Shown one piece after another: positions 51,338 to 61,672 of a stretch of 64,000 nt of DNA. The notes beneath the pieces are model-generated. The model saw only the letters and a list, made by a program, of their open reading frames with translations. It was not told where the DNA came from and ran no database searches. Origin of the DNA: Niallia sp. FSL W8-0635 (GTDB taxonomy: Bacteria > Bacillota > Bacilli > Bacillales > Cytobacillaceae); assembly GCF_038007965.1 (NCBI RefSeq), contig NZ_JBBOYD010000001.1, positions 3,946,501 through 4,010,500 on the forward strand. The letters run 5' to 3'. The stretch's first letter is position 1, and every line of letters begins with the position of its first letter. Made by a program: the position numbers and the translations under genes.

Positions 51338-51451
51338 ATGGTTAAAAATGAAGATTTAAAAAACAAGACGGTGGATCGTGATTTTAAAATAACGGAAGAG
51401 CAGAAAGAGAAGCAACAGGAGAAGAAAAAAGAGGATAAGAAGGATAAATAA
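51338..51451 (+). CDS. 37-residue charged micro-protein
   Basis: ATG 51338 follows AAAAAGGAGGCG and opens a 37-residue frame very rich in Lys, Glu and Asp (ending EKKKEDKKDK), likely one charged helix or disordered. A terminator follows five bases after the stop. The strong ribosome binding site and terminator support a real gene. No family recognised. Confidence 0.62.
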   Translation: MVKNEDLKNKTVDRDFKITEEQKEKQQEKKKEDKKDK

Positions 51452-51455
51452 TTTA

Positions 51456-51492
51456 AAAGGGTACTGACTCCATCGGAGATTCAGTACCCTTT
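51456..51492. terminator. Terminator hairpin between convergent genes
   Basis: AAAGGGTACTGA (51456-51467) pairs perfectly with TCAGTACCCTTT (51481-51492). It can serve the micro-protein gene and the oxidoreductase gene on the other strand. Confidence 0.8.
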
Positions 51493-51543
51493 ATGTTTAT
51501 GCACAATCTATTGATTACCAATAAAAAACGGAGGTTCTTACTA

Positions 51544-52545
51544 TTACTTCCCCTCTACCACTTCTCTTAATATTTCATAAGAGCGTTTCTGCTTGTCTTG
51601 GTCAAAAATATAAGAAACAGCCATGATTTCGTCCACATTAAAGCGTTCTTGAAAAGCTGTAAGCTGCTTGCGAACCGAGTCTTTATTTCCCAATAGAGTG
51701 ACACTAGACATTGATTTTGCCATTTCTTCTTCCTGTGGGTTCCAAAGTCCATCTAGACTTTCCACTGGTGGCTGAAGAGGCATTTGGGTACCACGTACTA
51801 CATTAAGGAAAAACTGATGAGTGGATGTCTGTAAAACAGCAGCCTCTTCATCCGTTTCAGCAGCAATTAAATTTAAACAAACCATCATATAAGGTTTCTC
51901 TAAATACTTCGAAGGCTTGAAACGATCACGATAAATCTTGATCGCATCTTCCATATATCTTGGCGCAAAATGAGAAGCAAAAACATAAGGCAATCCTAAG
52001 CTTGCTGCTAAATAGGCGGAATCTGTGGAAGAACCAAGAATGTAAATCGGTACATTGGTTCCAACACCTGGATGGGCTTTTACATACCCTTGATCTTCTT
52101 CTGGCCCAAAATATGTCAGAAGAGCATTAACATCCTCTGGAAACGTATAGACAGAATCCTTTTGCGATCTTCTCAAGGCACTTGCGGTTAGCATATCCGT
52201 TCCAGGAGCTCTCCCAAGCCCTAAATCCACACGATTTGGATAGATTGTCGCCATCGTTCCAAATTGTTCTGCAACCACTAATGGAGAATGGTTAGGTAGC
52301 ATCACTCCACCAGATCCTACACTAATACTATTTGTATGTTCAAGCGTATGCTTTATTAAAATGGCTGTCGCAGAACTAACAAGTGTAGAAGTATTATGAT
52401 GCTCAGCAATCCAATATCGTTTATATCCCATTTCCTCAGTTGCTTGAGCTAAATCAACCATTGATTCAATGGCTTCTTTTGAAGTTTGTCCCACGCGTAT
52501 GGGAGCAAGGTTTAGTACAGATACAGGTATATTTAAATTTGCCAT
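51544..52545 (-). CDS. LLM class flavin-dependent oxidoreductase (luciferase-like monooxygenase)
   Basis: A 333-residue bacterial-luciferase-family protein of the group with YhbW/YwcH. The N-terminal [49 protein letters not shown] and [11 protein letters not shown] are typical of this MsnO8-like class, which uses reduced FMN and oxygen. AAAGGATC lies about nine bases ahead of the ATG. The substrate is unknown. It is a single gene. Confidence 0.9.
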   Translation of the reverse strand: MANLNIPVSVLNLAPIRVGQTSKEAIESMVDLAQATEEMGYKRYWIAEHHNTSTLVSSATAILIKHTLEHTNSISVGSGGVMLPNHSPLVVAEQFGTMATIYPNRVDLGLGRAPGTDMLTASALRRSQKDSVYTFPEDVNALLTYFGPEEDQGYVKAHPGVGTNVPIYILGSSTDSAYLAASLGLPYVFASHFAPRYMEDAIKIYRDRFKPSKYLEKPYMMVCLNLIAAETDEEAAVLQTSTHQFFLNVVRGTQMPLQPPVESLDGLWNPQEEEMAKSMSSVTLLGNKDSVRKQLTAFQERFNVDEIMAVSYIFDQDKQKRSYEILREVVEGK

Positions 52546-52808
52546 TATGCAAGATCCTTTCTTGTTTAATTCCTCTTTATCATATCAATTGATATCGTGG
52601 AAACAAACTTATCTGCTTGAAGAGATAGAGAAGGCAAATCCCAAATAAAAATTCCTCTTACAAGTCGAGAATGAATGATATACAAGGAAAAGACTGTACC
52701 AATACTTATAAAGATACTCTTTAGTTTTTCTTAAAATGCCAACCTGATACTTGCTAAGGAAATGTAAAATAGCAGGATGTAAACAGAAGAACCTCCTCCT
52801 TCGCTCCT

Positions 52809-53831
52809 TTATAAAGCATAGTGCTTCTCAAAATAATTCTGATACTCGCCACTAATAATTTCCTCCCACCATCCTTTGTTATCCAAATACCATTGAATCG
52901 TTTGAGCAATTCCAGATTCGAAGGAATAGGTTGGTTTCCAGCCTAATGCTTCGAGTTTGGTTGGATTAATCGCATATCGTTTGTCATGACCTAGACGATC
53001 GGTTACAAATTCAATAAAGTCCTCTGACTTGCCTAATATGCTAATGATTGTTTTTACAACTTCTAGGTTTGTACGCTCATTATGACCACCAACATTGTAC
53101 ACTTCACCATTTGCTCCTTCATGAAGCACTAAATCAATTGCCGCACAATGATCAAGTATATGCAACCAATCACGAATGTTTTTACCGTCTCCATAAACTG
53201 GAATCTTTTGATCATTTAACACACGAGAAATGGTTAAAGGAATTAACTTCTCTGGGAATTGATAAGGTCCATAGTTATTCGAACAACGTGTAATATTGAT
53301 TGGCAAGCCAAATGTTTTATGATAAGCACGGACAAGCATATCCGATGATGCCTTACTTGCACTATATGGACTATTTGGCTGTAATGGTGTATTTTCTGTA
53401 AAGAAGGTTGTTGGATCGAAATCTAATTCTCCATATACTTCGTCTGTTGATACATGAACAAATTTCGTTACACCACCAACTGCTTTTGCAGCATCAAGTA
53501 ATACTTGCGTACCAAGAACATTTGTCACGACAAAGATTTCTGGGTCTGTAATCGAACGATCCACATGGCTTTCTGCTGCAAAATGGGTCACATAATCAAA
53601 CTTTTCTTTTTCAAAAAGAGCTGATATTGCGTCTCGATCGGCAATATCTGCCTTTACGAAATGATAGTTATCCTTCTTTTCGATTTCCTTATGCTTCGTT
53701 AAATCTCCTGCATAGGTTAATAAATCTAAATTATATATATCGTAATCTGGATATTTGTTGACCATATATTGCACAAAGTTTCCGCCGATAAAGCCTGCGC
53801 CACCTGTTACTAATACTTTCTTTCTTGCCAC
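52809..53831 (-). CDS. rfbB: dTDP-glucose 4,6-dehydratase
   Basis: A 340-residue short-chain dehydrogenase-type enzyme that makes dTDP-4-keto-6-deoxyglucose. The NAD motif is GGAGFIGG, the catalytic region HVSTDEVYGEL and YSASKASSD, and NNYGPYQFPEKLIPL is diagnostic for RfbB/RmlB. The GTG start follows AAGAGGTG. Other genes of dTDP-rhamnose synthesis (rfbA, rfbC, rfbD) and glycosyltransferases are not in the window, so it is an orphan copy here. Possible use is in spore-coat or surface polysaccharide sugars. Confidence 0.93.
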   Translation of the reverse strand: MARKKVLVTGGAGFIGGNFVQYMVNKYPDYDIYNLDLLTYAGDLTKHKEIEKKDNYHFVKADIADRDAISALFEKEKFDYVTHFAAESHVDRSITDPEIFVVTNVLGTQVLLDAAKAVGGVTKFVHVSTDEVYGELDFDPTTFFTENTPLQPNSPYSASKASSDMLVRAYHKTFGLPINITRCSNNYGPYQFPEKLIPLTISRVLNDQKIPVYGDGKNIRDWLHILDHCAAIDLVLHEGANGEVYNVGGHNERTNLEVVKTIISILGKSEDFIEFVTDRLGHDKRYAINPTKLEALGWKPTYSFESGIAQTIQWYLDNKGWWEEIISGEYQNYFEKHYAL

Positions 53832-54320
53832 CTTAGTTCACCTCTTCTTGTATTCCAAGATATATTACGTTAATAAGACGGAGAAATCCGTTCGTCCTTT
53901 ACATTCGAGATTTCTTTGAATGCCTTCATTAATCGGATATTCTTTCGCTGTAATGCTATTTATGTTTACAGCTTTAACTACTATTTGAAAAATTTCTTTC
54001 ACAAAGTCTGCCCAATGTAGTAAATCATTCGTTAAAAGCATGATTTATGTATACTTTACTTTTTCTACGCTATCTAATAAAGGTATTGCCTATGGTACCT
54101 AATACCAAATAAATACGAACAATATTGTACAGCTTTTTCTCCTTTATACTTTGTCACTCCAAAATTGCCTACCAGCGTTTATAATAACTAGATTTAAATC
54201 AATCATCATACAATTTGTTTCTAAAAGCTAGTTTGTAATAAAACCGAAATAATAGTAACTACACGTTTTTATCCCTCTTTTCATAGTATAAATAAAAAAC
54301 AGAATGGAGAGTGAAGGTAC
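53832..54320. other. Intergenic region, no feature recognised
   Basis: About 490 AT-rich bases between divergent rfbB and the amidase gene. I see no open frame with a ribosome binding site, no strong hairpin and no clear promoter. TGGAGAGTGAAGG before the amidase ATG is its ribosome binding site. Confidence 0.5.
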
Positions 54321-55187
54321 ATGACAAAAATTTTCATCGATGCAGGACATGGTGGTACTGATTCAGGGGCAGTAGGTAATGGGTTGCAAGAAAAAGTATT
54401 AACGCTTACAATTGCTAAAAAAATTGAAAACTTATTAAAAAATTATGAGAATACAAGTGTGAAAATGAGTAGAACGAGCGATACTACATTGTCTTTGTCA
54501 CAACGTACTGATGCTGCTAACGCATGGGGAGCTGATTTCTTCCTATCTATTCATATTAATGCTGGCGGTGGGACTGGATACGAAGATTACCGCTATAACA
54601 CATTATCTGCAAGTAGCGCTACAGGAAAAGTACAATCAACGATTCATTCTGCAGTAATGGCAGAATTAAAAGCATTTAATATAATTGATAGAGGGGCGAA
54701 AGCGGCTAATTTCCACGTATTACGAGAAACGAACAGTCCAGCAATTTTAACCGAAAATTTATTTATTGATACAAAAGCTGATGCTAATTTATTGAAACGA
54801 AATGATGTATTAGACGCTATTGCAAAAGGACATGTTGAAGGAATGGCAAAAGCATTTGGATTAAAGAAGAAACCAATCGAAATAGGTAAAGCAGAGAGTG
54901 GTACCTATACGGTTGCACAAGGAGATACTTTATGGAGTATCTCACAAACACAAGGAGTTACTGTAGATCAATTAAAAGCATGGAATCCAGGCATTAACCC
55001 TAATGCTTTGCAAATAGGCAGTAAATTAAATATTGGTGTTACCATTCAAACGTATAATATTCAAAAGGGAGATACCTTTTGGGATATTGAGGAAAAGCTG
55101 AATCTTAAGCATGGTACACTCGAAAAATTAAATCCATCTGTTAATGTTAAAGCTTTACAAGTAGGAGATACCATTCGTATCAAATAA
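54321..55187 (+). CDS. N-acetylmuramoyl-L-alanine amidase with two LysM domains
   Basis: A 288-residue peptidoglycan hydrolase. Residues 1-178 are an Amidase_3 zinc domain (IFIDAGHGGTDSGAVGNGLQ with zinc His and Glu, SIHINAGGG with zinc His, ILTENLFI with the catalytic Glu). Two LysM domains follow (about 195-240 and 241-288), each with a GDTLWSI or GDTFWDI motif. There is no signal peptide, as in CwlC, which acts in the sporulating mother cell, and in phage endolysins. No holin or phage gene is near, so a mother-cell lysis role is more likely. Confidence 0.91.
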   Translation: MTKIFIDAGHGGTDSGAVGNGLQEKVLTLTIAKKIENLLKNYENTSVKMSRTSDTTLSLSQRTDAANAWGADFFLSIHINAGGGTGYEDYRYNTLSASSATGKVQSTIHSAVMAELKAFNIIDRGAKAANFHVLRETNSPAILTENLFIDTKADANLLKRNDVLDAIAKGHVEGMAKAFGLKKKPIEIGKAESGTYTVAQGDTLWSISQTQGVTVDQLKAWNPGINPNALQIGSKLNIGVTIQTYNIQKGDTFWDIEEKLNLKHGTLEKLNPSVNVKALQVGDTIRIK

Positions 55188-55253
55188 ACAAGAATTAATT
55201 GTTGAACATGTTTTTATAAAAATAAGTTCTAAGACAAAATTTCTTTAAAACAA

Positions 55254-55300
55254 AAATCCGATTAAAATTACGCTGAGTATACTTTAATCGGATTTGCATT
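55254..55300 (+). terminator. Terminator after the amidase gene
   Basis: AAATCCGATTAAA (55254-55266) pairs with TTTAATCGGATTT (55283-55295), then GCATTTTT. It may also serve the minus-strand gene that ends at 55403. Confidence 0.8.
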
Positions 55301-55402
55301 TTTAGCAATGAAATAAACTACGTCTGATAAAATTAATTTACCATAAGAATTTATCGACAGCAGGAAACATATGTTTAAAAATCACATAATAGAAAAAGGC
55401 AA

Positions 55403-58231
55403 TTATAATGTGGTGTCATCTGTATAAGAAAAACAATTTCCACCCTTTGCTTTCGCCTTATATAATTCCTGATCCGCTTTTTTAAATAATTCATCCGTAT
55501 TAGAAGGGGCATTAGGATTATGAAAAGAAATTCCGATACTTGTTGAAATTTCCAATTCCTTTCCACTTATCAGCATTTTTTCATTCACTATTCCGAGAAT
55601 TCTCTCGGATATTTCGACCACATCCTCAACTTTCCTTATTTCTGGCAAGACAATCGTAAATTCGTCTCCACCTACTCTTGATAAAGTATCCCCTTTGCGA
55701 AGCGAGCTCTTTACTCTTTTTGCAAATATCTTTATGACTTCATCCCCAACATCATGTCCAAGTGTATCATTGATAATTTTAAATTTATCGCAATCTAACA
55801 CCATTAAAGCGGTCAACTTTCCTGTACGATCCGATGTATAGAACGCTTGCTGCAAACGATCAAGGAATAATCTTCTATTCGGAAGTCCTGTTAAATGGTC
55901 AGAGTAAGCCATTTCAGATAATTTTTTCTCCTTTCTTCGCATCTCTGTAATATCTGCCGAAATAGCAACAACTCTCTCAATTTCCCCTTCAGAATTTATA
56001 ACTGGAACAAAATCAGTATTTAACCATACCGAATGACCATCTTGATGTATTCGCCGCAAATTCACCTGAAAATACTCTTTTGTTTCAAACATCTTTTTAA
56101 ATTTTTCTTTAATTTCTTGCAAATCCTCAGAATGAACATTTATAAAAAATTCTTTTCCAATCATATTTCTGACTGGATACCCTAATACTTTTTCTAAAGA
56201 AGGTGATACATATAAGATTTTCCCTTGTGGATTTAGTACCTTAATAATATCCATAGAATATTCGGCGATAATTCGAAAACGTTCTTCACTTTCTCTCATC
56301 GCCTTTTCCGCTCTTCTTTTTGTTGTAACATCTCTAAGCATCACTACTACCGATGTTTTCCCGTGATCCCTTATCATTGCAAATGTAGCTTCTGTATAAA
56401 TAATGTCTCCGTCTAATGTGTAAAATCTTCCTTCTACCATATTTTCTATAAGCTCTTTTTGAAAAACTTTCTGTATTTTCTCTAGCAATTGCTTGCGATC
56501 ATTTTGAAAAACAAAATCTAAACTGTTTTTTCCAATGACTTGTGATTTACCTTTTGCCTTTAAGAGCTTTAAACCAGCTTGGTTAATAAAACCTATTTTT
56601 CCATCTGTAAGGATAAGAATTGCTTCTGGTGCTGTTTCTACCACACTTTTAAACTTTTCCTCACTTTCCTCTTGTTTTTTCAAAACTTGTGTATATTCGG
56701 TAACATCTTGGTAAGTACCTACAGCTAATATATTTCCCATATTCACCGGTTTATAGTTTGCAACTACATCAATAAGAGACCCATCTTTACGCATTCGCTG
56801 TGTTTGAAAACTTGGTATTCTTTGCCCACTCCTTAAATCATCTAGAAAATATTCTAATTGTTGCAAGTGGAATTGTGGATAAATAGGGGATTTAGTTAGC
56901 TTCTTCATTTCCTCTACTTTCCAACCAAGCATCTCTTCAAATGCTGGATTCCCCTTTAAAAAGCTCCCTTTTTGGTCAATCATAAAGATGGCGTCCGAGG
57001 TATTATTCCATACGAGTTCTAATTCTTCTTTTATGCACATCAATTCCATTTGCAATTTCTTCTGGTCACTGATATCACGCGATATATGAGATACTCCAGA
57101 TATTTGCCCCATCTCATCATAAATAGGAGATAAGCTAATACTCATGTCGACTAATTCACCTGTTTTTTTCTGCCTTTTCACATATATCCCTTGCACCTTT
57201 TTTCCCAATAAAACTTGTTGGTTTAAATCGTCTGCCTGTTCTTTTAGCCAATTGGGGATTATTGGTGGCTCTTTCCCTATTACTTCTTCCTTTGAGAATC
57301 CGTATATATTCGTAAATGCATCATTAATAAAGAGAACTTTTCCCTCCCTATCTACCATTGAAATAGAATCCGTACTATCATTAATAAAAGACTCTAGTCT
57401 TGATTTAACAATACTCAATTCCTCTAAGGTTTTTTTATCCTTTGTTATGTCTCTAGCAATTCCAAAAACACCTGTAACTTTTCCTTCTACAACAATTGGT
57501 ATATTCTTTATATTTAAATAAACTTTATGCCCATCCTTATGATAAATAACAGTCTCGTGTCTACTCGATATCCCTAAAGCCGACTGCTTGAAGAGATTCT
57601 CTATCTTCACTACCTCTCTTTTTGGCATCGATTGTGAAAAGTGCGTTCCTATTAATTCTCCATTTCCGAACCCTGTTATTTTTTCTGATGCTCCATTAAC
57701 CTCTAGAAAATAACCTTCTGTATCAAACATAAATATTGCATCTTCATTTTGATCCAGCAGAGATGCTAAAAGCTGATCATTTTCTTCTAATTGCTTGCGT
57801 GACTGCTGTAACTCTGTTAATTGCCTCGCTTTTTCGGTAATATCACGAACCACAGCAATGATATAAATATTATTATCATTGTCAATAAATGGTGTTAATA
57901 CTGTTTCATTTATCCTTACTTTACCAGTTGGCAGTAATAATTGATCTTCAAATGTAACTACTTTATTACTATTACAAGCCTTTAAATATTGATGTTTTAA
58001 AAATTCTGCATCCTCTTTTTCTAATACTTCATCAAATGTTTTCCCAAATACACTTTCATCTGTATTCAACACTTTTAAGCCAGCTTGATTTACAAACACA
58101 TATCTATATAAATCTTTCGTCACTTCTACTACATATACAAGATCCTGTAAGGAGTGAAATGCCGTTAAAAGTAATTTTATAAGTCCATTAATATCTTTTG
58201 GGTGTAACTCACTTACATTTTTATCATCCAT
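55403..58231 (-). CDS. Diguanylate cyclase with six PAS domains
   Basis: A 942-residue cytoplasmic protein. Six PAS units follow one another (starting near residues 20, 150, 275, 400, 530 and 655; examples ASLLDQNEDAIFMFDTEG and FRIIAEYSMDIIKVLNPQGK), then a GGDEF domain from about residue 775. The active site SRVGGDEFTIVLPE is intact, and the inhibitory I-site RKGD lies five residues before it, so the enzyme should make c-di-GMP with product inhibition. No EAL domain is present. ATG 58231 is taken since GAAAGG lies ahead; a TTG four codons earlier overlaps that site. The lack of membrane helices suggests that it senses a cytoplasmic signal, such as redox or oxygen. Confidence 0.92.
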   Translation of the reverse strand: MDDKNVSELHPKDINGLIKLLLTAFHSLQDLVYVVEVTKDLYRYVFVNQAGLKVLNTDESVFGKTFDEVLEKEDAEFLKHQYLKACNSNKVVTFEDQLLLPTGKVRINETVLTPFIDNDNNIYIIAVVRDITEKARQLTELQQSRKQLEENDQLLASLLDQNEDAIFMFDTEGYFLEVNGASEKITGFGNGELIGTHFSQSMPKREVVKIENLFKQSALGISSRHETVIYHKDGHKVYLNIKNIPIVVEGKVTGVFGIARDITKDKKTLEELSIVKSRLESFINDSTDSISMVDREGKVLFINDAFTNIYGFSKEEVIGKEPPIIPNWLKEQADDLNQQVLLGKKVQGIYVKRQKKTGELVDMSISLSPIYDEMGQISGVSHISRDISDQKKLQMELMCIKEELELVWNNTSDAIFMIDQKGSFLKGNPAFEEMLGWKVEEMKKLTKSPIYPQFHLQQLEYFLDDLRSGQRIPSFQTQRMRKDGSLIDVVANYKPVNMGNILAVGTYQDVTEYTQVLKKQEESEEKFKSVVETAPEAILILTDGKIGFINQAGLKLLKAKGKSQVIGKNSLDFVFQNDRKQLLEKIQKVFQKELIENMVEGRFYTLDGDIIYTEATFAMIRDHGKTSVVVMLRDVTTKRRAEKAMRESEERFRIIAEYSMDIIKVLNPQGKILYVSPSLEKVLGYPVRNMIGKEFFINVHSEDLQEIKEKFKKMFETKEYFQVNLRRIHQDGHSVWLNTDFVPVINSEGEIERVVAISADITEMRRKEKKLSEMAYSDHLTGLPNRRLFLDRLQQAFYTSDRTGKLTALMVLDCDKFKIINDTLGHDVGDEVIKIFAKRVKSSLRKGDTLSRVGGDEFTIVLPEIRKVEDVVEISERILGIVNEKMLISGKELEISTSIGISFHNPNAPSNTDELFKKADQELYKAKAKGGNCFSYTDDTTL

Positions 58232-58562
58232 ATTTATTGACAACCTTTCATAAAAATAGCTATGTTAACAAGAATAGTTGTTTTAGTCGATTTTTAAACG
58301 TAATGGAAGAACTTTTTTCTTACTAAAATCGAAATCAACATTCCTTAACATAGCCATAAAGTGAAACTCCCATTAGGACTCTACTGATCGTTAGTTAAAT
58401 CATTCAGATCTATACGGACAATTCTCGAGTTCGCATAATGTTGTGATGGTAGTTTTACTATTCTTTAAGAGTGATATAAATATAGTAAAATTTGAATCAG
58501 TAGTTTTCCATTCTCTACTGATTTTTACTATCCGCAAGCTAGAATAAAATAGGAACTGCTTC
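58232..58562. other. Intergenic region with repeat relic and hairpin
   Basis: Contains the diverged copy of the second repeat family (58361-58431) and a long hairpin (ATAGTAAAA with TTTTACTAT, AATCAGTAG with CTACTGATT, 58482-58531) that probably ends the GGDEF-EAL gene transcript on the minus strand. Confidence 0.6.
58361..58431 (+). repeat. Second copy of the GTGAAACT...TACGGACA repeat
   Basis: GTGAAACTCCCAT, CTACTGATCGTTAGTT, AATCATTCAGATCTATACGG and ACA align with the element at 32688-32761, with loss of the perfect hairpin. It is therefore a diverged copy. Confidence 0.5.
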
Positions 58563-61532
58563 CTAAGAATTTAGATTTTTAAGATAGCTTATTTTTTCCT
58601 CATTAATAAAACTACAATTTGTTAATAGAGGATTTTTACGATATTCAACACAAAATTTATTAAATAATTTTGCAAAATAATCTCTTTCTTTTTCTCTAAT
58701 CACAAATTTAATACCGTATTGATAAATATCATTTACTTCATGTTTCCAAACAATATGTCCATACAATTCTACTTTCTCATTTAATATATTGGTTTCAAAT
58801 TGCAAAGCAATATCTGGTCTTATAGGTAAATCAATATTCGAAAGAATTTTTATTCCGCCAATCCCTATATCCTCTATAAGAATTTCAGTTTTTCCTAACT
58901 GAACTTTTTTTCCTTTAATTGCTATTAAAGACATTTGTGCCTGTAGAGGACGAATTAGATTTATTCGATAGAAATTCCTTCTATTCGTCATTTCTCTACT
59001 CTCCCATTGCGGCTCTTGTGGCTTTATTATCTTTTTTTGCAGGAAGCTTTGAAATTCTTCTTCGCCAACTGATTTACTAAATAAATATCCTTGTATTTCA
59101 TCACATTCTTGTTGCTTTAGTAAGTTCAATTGCGCGTTTGTTTCCACTCCTTCTGCAACAATTTTCATATCCAATCCTTTTGCCAAAAAGATCATGGATT
59201 TAACAATCATTTCATCCTTTTTCGAGTCCGTTATATTCCTTACAAAAGAGCGATCTAATTTTATCGTATCAATTGGATATTGTTTTAAATAAGTCAAAGA
59301 AGAATAGCCCGTACCAAAATCATCTAATGCAATCCGAATACCAATTTCTTTTAATTGCTGTACAGCTAATGTGACAATTTCTTCATACTGTATTAAAGTA
59401 GTCTCCGTTATCTCAAATTCTATTAAGGAAGGATCTGTTTTTGTTTCTCTTAAGGTTTGAATGACAGTTGGAATAAAATCACTTTTTAATAATCTTTGTG
59501 CAGAAATATTAATTGATATAGGTACAATAGGTAGGTTCATGCTTTTCCAAATTGAAATCCTATTACAAACCTCTTGAAATACCCAATCCCCAATAGGTAG
59601 AATCAAGCCATTTTCTTCAGCAATGGGAATAAATTCTCTTGGGGAAACAGATCCCCATTCAGCATTGTCCCAACGTATAAGCGCTTCGGCACTTACCATT
59701 TTTCCAGTTTTTGTATCCACTCTAGGCTGAAAATGGAGATAGAATTCCTGTCTTTCCATTGCTTTATATAAATCTCTTTCTAGCTGAAACTGTTTGAATG
59801 AAGAGATATTTAATAAAGTCGAATAAATTTGGTAATTGTTTTTCCCCATTTCCTTTGCTCTATGTAAAGCAGCATCTGCTTTTTTCACTAGCTCTTCTTT
59901 TGTCTGTCCATCAATTGGAAAGGTACTTATACCAACACTTGTCGTTACAAACAATTCATATTCATCGATTATAAAGGATGTTTTCATGCAATCGATGATT
60001 CTTTTTGCAATCATTATTGGAAAATCTGTACGCTCGAAATCCCATAGTAGAATACCGAATTCATCTCCACCAAGTCTTGCAAACAAATAATTACTCACTT
60101 TCAGCTTTTTATCCAATCTAATCGTAAATTGTTTCAATAGCTTATCTCCGATTGCATGACCAAGTCGATCATTAATCTGTTTAAATCTATCTAGATTCAA
60201 ATATAAGACAGAAAAACTCTTTTTATTTCGTTTAGAAATTTGAATTAATTCTTCCATTTTTTCATCAAATCTTCTTTTATTGAATAAATCCGTTAAATAA
60301 TCATGATAAGCTAAATACGTAATTTCTTCCTTACTTTTCTCCAAAAAAGTAATATCTGAAACGATTCCATCTAATTTGATAACATTCCCTGCATGGTCTA
60401 ATTCCGGTATCGTTTGGTCCTGTACCCTTTTTACTTCTCCCTGCTTGGAGAGTATTCGATAGGTATGCGTGAGTGATTCACCCTGTATTAATTTCAACCT
60501 TAATTGTCTAAACTCCAATAAATCATCCGGGTGAACAATTGTCTCCCACCCCATAACTAACAACTCCTCAGAGCTATATCCCGTAACAGCTTTAATCCCT
60601 GGTGATGTTAGAATGAACGCATTATTCACAGTATCATAAGAAGAAATGCCAACCTCTAGATTATTGTAAATATTTCTAAATCTCTCTTCTGCCTCTATTA
60701 AATTTTTTTCTGCCACTTTTCTTTTCGTTATATCATGAATAACCCCTACATATTTTAAAGGCCGAGAGTTTTCATCTACTATCACTTCTGCTTGAACAAA
60801 CACATAGATAAAAACACCATCCATTCGCTTAATTCTAAATTCCATTGTATAGCTTTCTCTATTCTTTAAGGCGTTTCGAAAGGTAGAATCGAAATAGTGC
60901 CGATCTTCCGGATGAACAAATGCTACTAATTTCTTATAGGTTGGCACAAACGTATTGCTTTTTATTCCATATATTTCAAAAGTCTGATTAGACCAATATG
61001 CCTGATCCTCGACAATGTAATATTCCCAACTTCCGATATTTGCTACTTGTTGAGCTAATTCTAGATTTTCTTTCACCTTCAACAATTCCTTTGTATTCGT
61101 TTTAAACAAAGTTATATCTTTTGCTATCCCATAAATACCAAGGATTTGCTCTTCTTTCCCCATGATTGGAACATATGTAATATCAAAGGTGAGTGTTTGA
61201 CCATTTAGATGAATGATATCTGCTCTAAAATTTTGACTTTCTCCATTTAATGCCCTTTTTATATGGCTTTTTCGTAGATGTTGATGTCTTTTTATATAAA
61301 TTCTGCTAACGTTTTTATGTAAATCTCTTTTTTCATAACCAAGGATTCGTTTTACTGATGGATTCCCATGCAATAACTCCCCATTATTGTCCAATGCAAA
61401 TACAATATCCGGATGTTTTTCAAATATGGCATTAAACGTTTCTTTGTTTAATAAATATTCGAAATTACCGAGCTTTTTAGACTGATTCTCTAATTCCATT
61501 TTTTTATCTTTTAAGAAATTAAATTTCGCCAT
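58563..61532 (-). CDS. PAS-GGDEF-EAL protein with C-terminal PilZ domain
   Basis: A 989-residue cytoplasmic protein: three PAS domains (about 25-145, 155-285, 290-410), GGDEF (about 415-580), EAL (about 590-840) and PilZ (about 860-960). GGDEF has FARLGGDEFGILLWD but no RxxD I-site before it (the place reads KVSN). EAL is complete: SAEALIRWD, DDFGTGYSSLTYLKQYPIDT, IKLDRSFV, so phosphodiesterase activity is expected. PilZ has the c-di-GMP motif RNFYR and DIGIGG, so it can bind the messenger in cis. ATG 61532 follows GGGGGGAT. Which activity dominates cannot be told. It lies next to another cyclase and a CheR/hybrid-kinase pair. Confidence 0.92.
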   Translation of the reverse strand: MAKFNFLKDKKMELENQSKKLGNFEYLLNKETFNAIFEKHPDIVFALDNNGELLHGNPSVKRILGYEKRDLHKNVSRIYIKRHQHLRKSHIKRALNGESQNFRADIIHLNGQTLTFDITYVPIMGKEEQILGIYGIAKDITLFKTNTKELLKVKENLELAQQVANIGSWEYYIVEDQAYWSNQTFEIYGIKSNTFVPTYKKLVAFVHPEDRHYFDSTFRNALKNRESYTMEFRIKRMDGVFIYVFVQAEVIVDENSRPLKYVGVIHDITKRKVAEKNLIEAEERFRNIYNNLEVGISSYDTVNNAFILTSPGIKAVTGYSSEELLVMGWETIVHPDDLLEFRQLRLKLIQGESLTHTYRILSKQGEVKRVQDQTIPELDHAGNVIKLDGIVSDITFLEKSKEEITYLAYHDYLTDLFNKRRFDEKMEELIQISKRNKKSFSVLYLNLDRFKQINDRLGHAIGDKLLKQFTIRLDKKLKVSNYLFARLGGDEFGILLWDFERTDFPIMIAKRIIDCMKTSFIIDEYELFVTTSVGISTFPIDGQTKEELVKKADAALHRAKEMGKNNYQIYSTLLNISSFKQFQLERDLYKAMERQEFYLHFQPRVDTKTGKMVSAEALIRWDNAEWGSVSPREFIPIAEENGLILPIGDWVFQEVCNRISIWKSMNLPIVPISINISAQRLLKSDFIPTVIQTLRETKTDPSLIEFEITETTLIQYEEIVTLAVQQLKEIGIRIALDDFGTGYSSLTYLKQYPIDTIKLDRSFVRNITDSKKDEMIVKSMIFLAKGLDMKIVAEGVETNAQLNLLKQQECDEIQGYLFSKSVGEEEFQSFLQKKIIKPQEPQWESREMTNRRNFYRINLIRPLQAQMSLIAIKGKKVQLGKTEILIEDIGIGGIKILSNIDLPIRPDIALQFETNILNEKVELYGHIVWKHEVNDIYQYGIKFVIREKERDYFAKLFNKFCVEYRKNPLLTNCSFINEEKISYLKNLNS

Positions 61533-61672
61533 ACCCAAATCCCCCCAATCCTCTATCTATGGGTAAAATACTTTAATCTTATCTAACTGTTACTTTTTAC
61601 CTATTCTATCTCCATCTTACTAAATATAGGAAAGAGAGAGTATTAGCGTTCCTTCCTATTTTTCAAAAAAAA

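Noticed and set aside
54321..55187. Amidase with LysM as part of a prophage lysis cassette
   Set aside because: No holin, tail or other phage genes are near; lack of a signal peptide also fits CwlC-type sporulation enzymes.
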